Assembly (NCBI GenBank): GCA_030998225.1
Contig: JAPYXD010000698.1
Coordinates: 1,963,001 to 2,027,000, forward strand
Direction of reading: 5' to 3'
DNA from: Diplolepis rosae
Taxonomy: Eukaryota; Arthropoda; Insecta; Hymenoptera; Diplolepididae
DNA: 64,000 nucleotides
The first letter of the stretch is position 1; each line of letters begins with the position of its first letter. The position numbers and the translations under genes are program-made. The notes under the pieces were generated by a model. That model saw only the letters and a program-made list of their open reading frames with translations, had not been told where the DNA came from and did no database searches. Positions 56,091 through 64,000 of this stretch are shown here, in pieces.

Positions 56091-57847
56091 AATCTGATTA
56101 ATTAAACTTGATTAAAGTTTCTACGGCAAAATCTTATGAAATGATAAAGGAAATGGGATAATTCGAGGCGTAAAATGAAAAATAAAATGAAAAGTAATTG
56201 AATGAAGAGGAGAATTGTCTGAGAAAAAGAAGGACAATGTTGTCGGGGTCCGACGTGGTGGAACGCGAAATGGGTAATTAGTGGTTAGTACGATCGTTCT
56301 AGCACCGCGAGAGGAGTGCACTGAGAGGAAAGAAGGAGGACTCGGCATATCGAGAGGGAACGTGATCTTCGATCCGACTCTACTCAGCATCAAGACATTG
56401 GAGACTTGGACAGAGCAGCAAGATCGACTACAGCTCAATCACTCTTCGTCTTGTACTCTTTCCATCTTTCTGCTCGAGTGTCCTTCTCTCTCGCTCCCCC
56501 CCCCCACTGAATCCATACTTGGGTCCAGAGTCCCTCCTCTTTGTCCAGAGTGTGCTCTCTCTGTTTTTATCATGCGTGCCAGACTACCTCCCTCTCATGC
56601 GTTCCTCCGAGCCGTTTTATCTGATCGTGATCTCGGCTTCACGTGGCGTGCCCTAATGACGTCTCGAAGCTGAACGAGTACCACCGCGCGTCTAACGAGA
56701 GCCCTTTTTTTCACGTTCCAATGCTAATCCACGTGCCCCACGATACCAGTGGATGAGACAGAGAGAGAGAGAGAGTTTTTCTGACTTGAGAACAGGCCCA
56801 AATTGCTTAAAGCCTCGCCGGCAATCTTGGGAGTGTTTATTAGGCCCTGAGCATCGTAGCTCTTTTACTTGGGGCTGCTCTGCTTTGCTCTCGCGGATTT
56901 TGTCGCTGGATTCGTCGACCTCTCGAAAACGAGTTTCATCCGCGAAAGCTGCTAGCTTAGGAGCGAGCAAAGACCTGCGGAGTACCCTGGCACAACGAAT
57001 GGCTCTTTAGCGAAGAGGTGGATTGGTTCTGGACAAAAGAAAAGAAAGGGAAACTGCCTCGCTTGGAATCTTTATCGGTGCTCGTATAGGGCCGCGGCAT
57101 ACGTAGAGAGTGGTAGGCCGGACTTTGAGAAAAAAGACCTTGACCGTGCCGATCCTGAGGACTGCCGCGGGTCGAACCAGTCGCCAACCGCTAAAAACCT
57201 AATTAGATGTCATAATTATAATCAGTGGTGCCCAACTTAGAATGTTGAAGAGGCGAAATTAAGTTAAAGAGAGCAGTGACATACGTCTGTGTCAATCGCA
57301 CAATTTCACTGAGCAAATATAGATATGAAATGAGGGAGGGATGAAGAGACAGAAGTAATTGCGCGTAGGTAGGGCTTGTTTATATGAAAGCCACGCGATT
57401 CGAGCACGGGAATGATGCGAAACGGCGCCACCTGTTGCTCCAGGGAACCTACCGTGCACGAGGATCGTGTTTGAAAGCGCACTCGCTGCGTAAGTGCGTG
57501 CGCACATAACTGTGTTTACGAGTGCGTGTCTAGCTAGTGTAGACAATCCTTTACACCGCGTGTTCAGCTTCTCGGCGGTGGCCTTTCATGATTCATTGAT
57601 GATTTGATCGTTACGACTCAACCATTTTCGCAGATACCTTATTATAGACTGTTTACGTCACAATTATTAGCGAAGGCAGTTTAACTACCACTTCTATTAC
57701 TTCTGGTGTAGACATCTTCATTGAAAGGTACTCTCAGCATTTGTGTTAATCATGATCTTATTTCAAATTAAAATTTAATTATGTGATATATATAATATGC
57801 GATAATTATGTCGTATAATTGATCAAATTATTCAGGTATTATACGCA
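56091..57847. other. GC-richer unique DNA, no gene accepted
   Basis: 56200-57560 is one of the most GC- and CpG-rich stretches, with several 80-130 codon frames on both strands, all Arg/Ser/Leu-rich without motifs, and a short GA run near 56760. It is a candidate promoter or 5' UTR region of ci, unproven. Confidence 0.35.
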
Positions 57848-57851
57848 TTAA

Positions 57852-58397
57852 GGTAGTTGATCCACGAAAATTAGACCTCAGCCAAAAATAGATCATTTTG
57901 CTTTCAAAAGAGAAAAGATTACTTTTCATGAAAAAAATTTAAAATGCAAAAAGTAATTCATTTCTCAAATTTTATTTTTGTCGAACTTTTTTCCTTATCG
58001 CTTCATACCAAATATTACAAAATTATGCGATTTTAATAAATCACGAATCATTTTTTCAGCAAAAAGTATCTTCACAACTTTAACGTTTCTAGTTTTTGGA
58101 AATAAATTCTTTAATGGCTGAAACCATTAATAATTGACTTTCCAAAAAAAATTCTTATAAGAAAATTATGGAATTAGGTAATAATTTATTCATTTTAAAT
58201 TTGGTATGAAGCGATAAGAAAAAAATTTGGGGTGAAAATAAAATTTGTTAAATGCATTATTTGTTTACGTTTCTAATTCCTTTCTTGGAAAATAATCTTA
58301 TTTCATTCAAATGATCTCTTCAATAATGATATTGCTATTCGTGATAGCAAAAATATGAAATTTTAATCCATGGTCTAATTTTCGCGGATGAAATACC
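57852..58397. mobile_element. Fold-back element, second copy, 546 bp, TTAA-flanked
   Basis: Left GGTAGTTGATCCACGAAAAT. Right is the reverse complement of GGTATTTCATCCGCGAAAAT. TTAA lies at 57848-57851 and 58398-58401. The interior matches 24438-25100 (TCATTTTTTCAGCAAAAAG, AAATAAAATTTGTTAAATGC) with more decay between the arms. Confidence 0.75.
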
Positions 58398-58423
58398 TTA
58401 AATTACAGATTTACACCCAGAAA

Positions 58424-59150
58424 AAAGTTTCTTTGATTTCAACAAATTTCTTGATTGTTTTTTTTCTTTGAATTAAAGAAATAAATGCCTGCACAGTCGC
58501 AGAGACTCACTGAAATATTTTCTTTAATTAAGTCCATGGATCAATCGGAACCACGTGACTAAATTATACATTTATTCGTTCATGTCAGATAACTTTTTCA
58601 ATTTTCAAAGTATCTTTCTGAAAATTTGGGAAACGTAACAAAAAACAAGGAAGCACGACTTTTAACTTCTTATTAGTAAAACTTCAAAAAATAATTCGAA
58701 AACTTATCGACAATTACAGTTCACTGTAAATTTTTTTGCAAAATTTTCACTCAAACAGAGTTGACAGACGTTCTTTATCGTTTTCAGTTGTATCTACCAA
58801 ATTTCTGAGAAGGCATTTTGTAAAATAAATAAATTATCTTACACAAACTTTTACAGGAATTTAGTCACGTGATCTGGTTGTTTCATGGCCTTAAAAAATT
58901 TTTCTTTATTCAAAGATAATAAAATTCAGTAAATTAATTCTTAAGTTTTAGCCAGTACTGTATTTGAATCGAAAAAATATTTTCTTAAATCAAATAAATA
59001 ATAGGTTAAAAAATCATTTCTTTCTTTTAAAAAGTCTAAAAAGGTGATTTCTTAAAATCAAACAAATTTATAGTTGTTCTAGTGCTTTTACTTTGCATTA
59101 AAGAAATGAAGTTAAAAAACGAAGTTAAAAAACGAACAATAAGTCAGAGC
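58424..59150. repeat. Word-built repeat (TTTCTTTGA/AAAGAAA) interrupted by a MITE
   Basis: It starts ACACCCAGAAAAAAGTTTCT, and TTTCTT, AAAGAAAT, TCAAAGA words recur on both sides of the MITE at 58532-58890 (for example TTTCTTTATTCAAAG at 58909, AAATCATTTCTTTC near 59010). The right end was not located. Confidence 0.5.
58532..58890. mobile_element. Full-length 359 bp TTAA-type MITE
   Basis: TTAA lies at 58528-58531 and 58891-58894. Ends are GTCCATGGATCAATCGGAAC and TGATCTGGTTGTTTCATGGC plus C. The body aligns throughout with 30889-31246 (TTCGTTCATGT, TATCGACAATTACAGTT, ACAGACGTTCT). Confidence 0.85.
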
Positions 59151-60484
59151 AATTTAGATTTAATATAAAAGGGGAAAAACAAATATTACAGAATTTTTAT
59201 GTATGTTTGTAAGGATTCGAAGAAATTTGACTGCGGAACAATTGATACAATTGTCCCAGATTATCAAGTTTCAAAATTAGGTGGAATGCTCCTAAAACGT
59301 AATACAAAAACCAATATTCAATCACTATAACCACATTTGAAACATTGCCTAATTAAGCACTTGCATAAAGATAACATCCCTAATTATGACATCACCAGCT
59401 CGTATACATTTCCTCAATATTAGATAATGTTTAAAGTCCGAAATTGACTAATTGGAATTGCTCATTAAAAATTGAAAGAGAGACTTGAATAAATACCGAT
59501 TATTGAGAAGAAGAAAATCAGAGTTAAGCACCCCTTCCAGTATTACTATCAATTTTAATTCCAAGAGGAAAAACTGGCTATGAAGACAAAAGAATCGACG
59601 AACTGTCTCGTTTTGAATTTTTATGTGAAGTAGAATTTTTCAAGGAAGTCGAAGGAGTGCGGCCCTGCACCTCCCGTCGTGGACCGGTTCAAAAATACCT
59701 CAGATGCCCAGCACTGCAGCCGGAGGAGAGGGCAGGAGAGAATAGGGAGAGCAAGCGGGGGCGAGTGAGAGAGAGAGGGGGGGATCAGAATATAGAGGAA
59801 GATGACGACAGAGAGATCAGGATGAAGAGACTAGTGGAGGAGTATTGTAGTTGCAAAGCGGACAGGAAGAGAAAGAGAGAGAGAGAGTTGGTGGGAGGGG
59901 GTAGAAAGAGAGTAGAGCTATAGTGAGAGAGTGAGTAAGGTGGGGGGTGAAGGATGAGGAGGAGGAAGGGAGATGGAATATTGGATGCTGAGGGTTTCGG
60001 GGTGAGTAGCGGAGGAACGCGTCTTTATTATACGAAGCGAAGGAACGGATGGACGGACGTACGGACGAAGGAACCGACCAAGCAAGCAGCCCGCCTCCGA
60101 TGATGTTGTACTCACGACTTGCTCGTTCGCTCGTATCTACTCGTTTGCGTCTTACGTGCACGTTATTATGCGCTACCTGCATGTATGAACCCATCGTTCT
60201 AGCCAAAGATGGGGTGTAAATTCTAATGATGTTCCACACAGTTGCGATCCACTTACTTCTCACTGAAAACAAATTCTTGTGACTTGCAATTTAGAGAGGA
60301 GGACTGGGTACGAAAGCATCCAATTAAGTCAACATCCGAGAGAGAAATAGCTTCATTTCTGTTTCGGACTTAGCACGATCTAAATTTTGTAGATGTCTTT
60401 TTAATGTATAATTCTTGCTGGGTGAGATAATTATTGCAGACCGGGGGCAATTGACTCATTTTCCATATTTCAATTTTTTATTGT
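59151..60484. other. No gene accepted; purine-rich CpG-containing stretch
   Basis: 59640-60270 is GC-richer and purine-rich with GA-type repeats. A minus-strand donor-like GTGAGT starts at 60115, preceded by a frame to 60272, but its phase (1) does not fit the phase-2 junction needed by the first ci exon found. Confidence 0.35.
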
Positions 60485-60720
60485 ACACTGTTAAAAATCT
60501 TATTAATTTTAATAGACTTTAATATACAAGTAGTAAAATAAAATTAATGAATTTGTATATTAAGAAAAATTAATATACATTCATATCAAATTTAATAAGT
60601 TCTCAACCAAAATATATTAAAATTGACAAACATTATTAAAATATATACACATGTGTATTAAAATTTGAATAAAAGTTTGTATGTTTTTATATTTTGTCAA
60701 TATAAAATTCAAATTTTGTC
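60485..60720. repeat. Word-built repeat (TTAATATAC/TTTTAATA)
   Basis: It starts TACACTGTTAAAAATCTTAT. TTTTAATA, TTAATATAC, TTATTAAAATATA and their complements recur about ten times over 200 bp. The left terminus resembles the ACACTG ends at 12848-13746. The right terminus is uncertain, and AT-richness makes this call weaker. Confidence 0.45.
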
Positions 60721-61187
60721 ATATTTTAGTTGCGATGGTTTTTTTATTTCAAGTTCGATTTTTTGTAAAGAATTACACATTTTTCTTATGTTAAATATGT
60801 GATTTTATCACATAATATACATAACATGGTTACCTTTCTATTGACTCCTCAGTAGTTCTAAATTAATTTCATTGAAATCACATACATGACATAAGAAAAA
60901 TGTACAATTCTTCAGAAAAATTCGGACTACAAAGAAAAAAGTCATCGCAACTGAATTATGACAAAATTGTGACAAATTTTACAAATAATTAATTCTGATG
61001 TTTTGTGCAAATGTAGAAGGATTTAATGACTGCAGGTATTTAGATTTTGCTAGTGATAATTTTGTGTTTATTAATAATGTTTACCATAATTTTTTTAATT
61101 ATTATAGAGCAATTTGATTATTTTGTTGATCAAATATAGGCCAGTGAAAAGGATCTGAACTTTACATATTTTAATTCTTGGAGTTAA
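60721..61187. other. No gene seen
   Basis: AT-rich. Inverted segments around CACATTTTTCTTATG (60776) and CATAAGAAAAATGTACA (60891) suggest another small fold-back. Confidence 0.4.
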
Positions 61188-61490
61188 GGCCACGGATCAA
61201 CCAGACCACATGACCAAATTCCTGTAAAAATGCATGTAAGATAACTTTTTCGTTTTAAAAAATATCTTCCAAAAACTTTGGATAATACAACAAAAGGCAA
61301 TAAAGATAACTATCGACGAGTCTTCCACTTTTTTTCAAAATTTTTACTATAAAAAGAAGTTAACAGGCGTGCTTAATTGTTTTTTGTTACGCTTCCCAAA
61401 TTTTAAGAGATATTTTTTAAATTAATAAAGTTATATTACAAGAACGAATTAGTATATAGTTAAGTTACATGGTCCAATCGATCTATGGGC
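61188..61490. mobile_element. TTAA-type MITE, 303 bp copy
   Basis: TTAA lies at 61184-61187 and 61491-61494. Ends are GGCCACGGATCAACCAGACC and ATGGTCCAATCGATCTATGG plus GC. Related to 30889-31246 with small internal deletions. Confidence 0.85.
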
Positions 61491-61494
61491 TTAA

Positions 61495-64000
61495 TGAATG
61501 TTTATTAAAATTCCTTAAACTTTTTAAAAATAAAAAATCATGTGAAGATTTGGATGTGTCACAAAAGAAAGCAGTTTTCTGGCCTAAATAAAAGCATAAA
61601 TTGAATATGATTCCATAGACTTTTTGGTTCTTATAATTTACATGATGATACTTAAAATGACAACCCTGGATATTTGAAACTAAATTCGAACCCGTATCAG
61701 TACAAACTCAAATTCATCTTAACGTCCAAAAAAAAGTATAATTCAAAACTTCAAGAATTCGAAACTGTTCGAATTTTCAAAATACAAATAAACGACCAAC
61801 TTTGAATCAAAAAAATTTCTTAGGATCATCGATTATGAATTTTGATTTATCATTCATCATATTACTACTAAAACCTTTTCCCAATCTAAAAATATCTTGT
61901 ACAGAATCTGGCACTTGAATATCAGTCAAATTCACAAACCAAGGATCACTGTTTATAATCGTTAATTGTAAGACATTTTTTGTTCCAAATTTGGTCGTTT
62001 TTTTAATATTTTGAGAGTTCGAACGATTTTGAATTCTTGAAATTTTGAATTAACCATTAAAAAGCTCTTAGCAATGTATAGTACCATTAATGATGACCTC
62101 GTGTCTAAAGTCGTTACATTCATGAGAATTGCCGATTTCCTGCGATCTGCAGAACACGAAAGTTAACACTAATGTTCACCTAATAGTGCCAGAGTCAATA
62201 ATTATTGGAAGAAAAATGAAAGAGTGATTGATACATCATTAAAATGATATGCAGTGAATACTAGATACGTTGGCCATTTGTAATCCATAATTCAGTATAA
62301 TCGCTTCCGAAGGTAGAAAATGAAGATGTATGTTGAAGTGTAGAAAAGTTGGTAAGAAACAACAGCGAAGAATTTTAAAAGCTATGTTCCTCGGCTGAGC
62401 ACTGGGGTCTAATAAACATACGAAAGGCCCCTATAAAGTCGTAGGATTCCTCGTTATTATTCGCCGGTGAACATTTGCCCATCTCGGCTTCTACATTCGA
62501 GGGCGGCGTGCGGCAGGGGATAAAAAGTGGAAGCTGAAAATGAAAGAAAGAAAAAGGCGCTAAAAAGGTGAGGCGCTTATAAAATCGTACTCGCTCCTTT
62601 AATGGTACATGGGCGGGAAATTATGTGTACATTCCAAGAAAACCTGTTTTGGTACGTTTCTCGAGTATAATTGGAACGTTTGAGTAGCCAGAGCAGCAAG
62701 CTCTCAATGCGGGCTTAGTGTTAGTTCTGAAAAACAAGCTCCACAAAAAATATAAAAGCTTTCTTTTTTCTGCTTATCCTGGTAATCGGCTCTTATTTCT
62801 AAGTCCTGGGTGTCAACTCCTTATCTCAACGAATAAATGCTATGCTTCAGACACATTCTTTTTATTTTATTAACTAAACATCTTCGGCTTAAATTTGCTT
62901 ATTATATATTGATTCTTAAATACATAAGATAATGCCTTCAATTAAGAAAACAAGTTTCGAATTCAAATCATTTATGGAAAAGATCTCTGAATTGTGAAAA
63001 GTAATTTGTTTGTGTCCTGATAATACTGTCAAGGTTTAATATTTATTCAAGACCAATTAAAATTCCAGGTCCTGAGCAGAGTTCCTAATTAAAGAGAGTG
63101 ACGAAAGTGACATGGCATCTTTTAAACCGACAAATTAGCAAGGTCAGAACACACTTTTGCACTTTTAAAAAAAATGACTAAATTTTTAAAGACCGCTTCA
63201 TCAATTAGACTTTATTTATACATCTATACGAGACTAAACATTTAATGTTCAGGTACAAAATTATAATCGTGTCTAACTTTAGTCCCAAATCGAGTTTATC
63301 CGAAAATCATGACCAGCAATTCTTTAGAAATAGAAACTTGAAATTAGAAAAATGTCTTGTTTCATGTCGGCATAAAAACAAAGTAACGTCCCTTCACACA
63401 GAGTATTCAAGCTCGATCAGTGGCTGGTGCGATCTACCTATTCCAAATGAGTCCACAAAATTCCAGAGCTGGACAATCGATCATCTGTTTTTCTTTCCCT
63501 CTTCTTCATACGTCTCATCTTTATCTCTGGACCGAAGAGCGCAAGGTGCAGCGTGTTTTCTAGACACCCCGTGAAACGATTTGGATGATGAGTCGAGGAG
63601 GGTAGAGTTTGAAAGATGGTGGCCATAATGTTTTTCGTGGCAAGGGTGGAGGGGGAGGGATGTGAGCTATAGCCTCACGGCGGGCTGTCAACGCTTGATC
63701 ATAATTTTTTGACTCACAGAACGGGTCAGCGATCCTTGACTGGTTTGGTCCATGACTATAGATTCGCATGCGAATAAAAAAAGAGCAAATGAGCGCTAAA
63801 GTCCAATAGGAATTATTCTATAACGATTTTCAAGCCATAACTGATGCTAACGAAAGCGATGAGTTCCTTGGAACGATGACTCTAATCGTATCACGTCATT
63901 CACTTCAATTTGTATGTATAAAATATACAGACTTAGAAAGAGCGATTGGTAATATGGAGAGCAAGCAGACGCTCGAGAATTGCGTCGAGTTATTTTAATT
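61495..64000. other. Unique DNA to window end, no gene accepted
   Basis: 61500-62300 is AT-rich. 62380-62720 and 63400-63700 are GC-richer. The plus-strand frame 63245-63574 and minus frames 63438-63769 lack motifs. If ci has a distant 5' exon it may lie here or beyond. Confidence 0.35.

Noticed and set aside
59817..60272. 151-codon minus-strand frame with a GTGAGT donor at 60115
   Set aside because: The donor phase would be 1, while the first ci exon found needs phase 2. The translation is low-complexity Ser/Pro/His and the region is GA-repeat-rich. It could still be a noncoding 5' exon, but nothing supports it.

Overview
The window is AT-rich nuclear DNA from an insect, most likely a hymenopteran (inferred from remembered Ci protein features and repeat style, not proven). 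One gene is certain: cubitus interruptus (ci), the GLI-family transcription factor of Hedgehog signalling. It lies on the minus strand in ten GT-AG coding exons between 19899 and 2475. I joined these by eye and the reading frame stays open throughout, giving 1394 codons before TAG. All five GLI zinc fingers, the SYGH Sufu-binding motif, a PKA-site cluster and the C-terminal activation region are present. The first exon found opens in the middle of a codon, so at least one 5' coding exon lies further up, somewhere between 19.9 and 64 kb or beyond the window.

Layout. 1-2474 is 3' flank and probable 3' UTR. 2475-6202 is the compact 3' half of ci, with seven exons and introns of 80-102 bases. 6203-19899 holds the other exons, separated by introns of 1.3 to 6.4 kb. 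19900-64000 has no exon I can defend and is probably 5' intron and upstream DNA. One further coding-looking exon, not identified, sits at 14628-14886 inside a ci intron on the same strand.

The rest is a dense and nested collection of small mobile elements. It includes an internally deleted mariner (10818-11744) sitting inside an older MITE; a MITE family with TTAA target duplications, with one copy caught inside another; large fold-back elements, also flanked by TTAA; an inverted-repeat family carrying a hammerhead-ribozyme-like core; tRNA-derived SINEs; a 1.8 kb inverted-repeat element with degenerate repeats of about 150 bases and GC-rich palindromes; and tandem long palindromes at 35.4-36.0 kb. 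The most unusual set is a group of short elements, each largely built from degenerate iterations of its own private word (CAGTGA/AATCAGT, CGATT, CCAGTAC, GATCGGGCC and others). Several of these have recognisable terminal inverted repeats.
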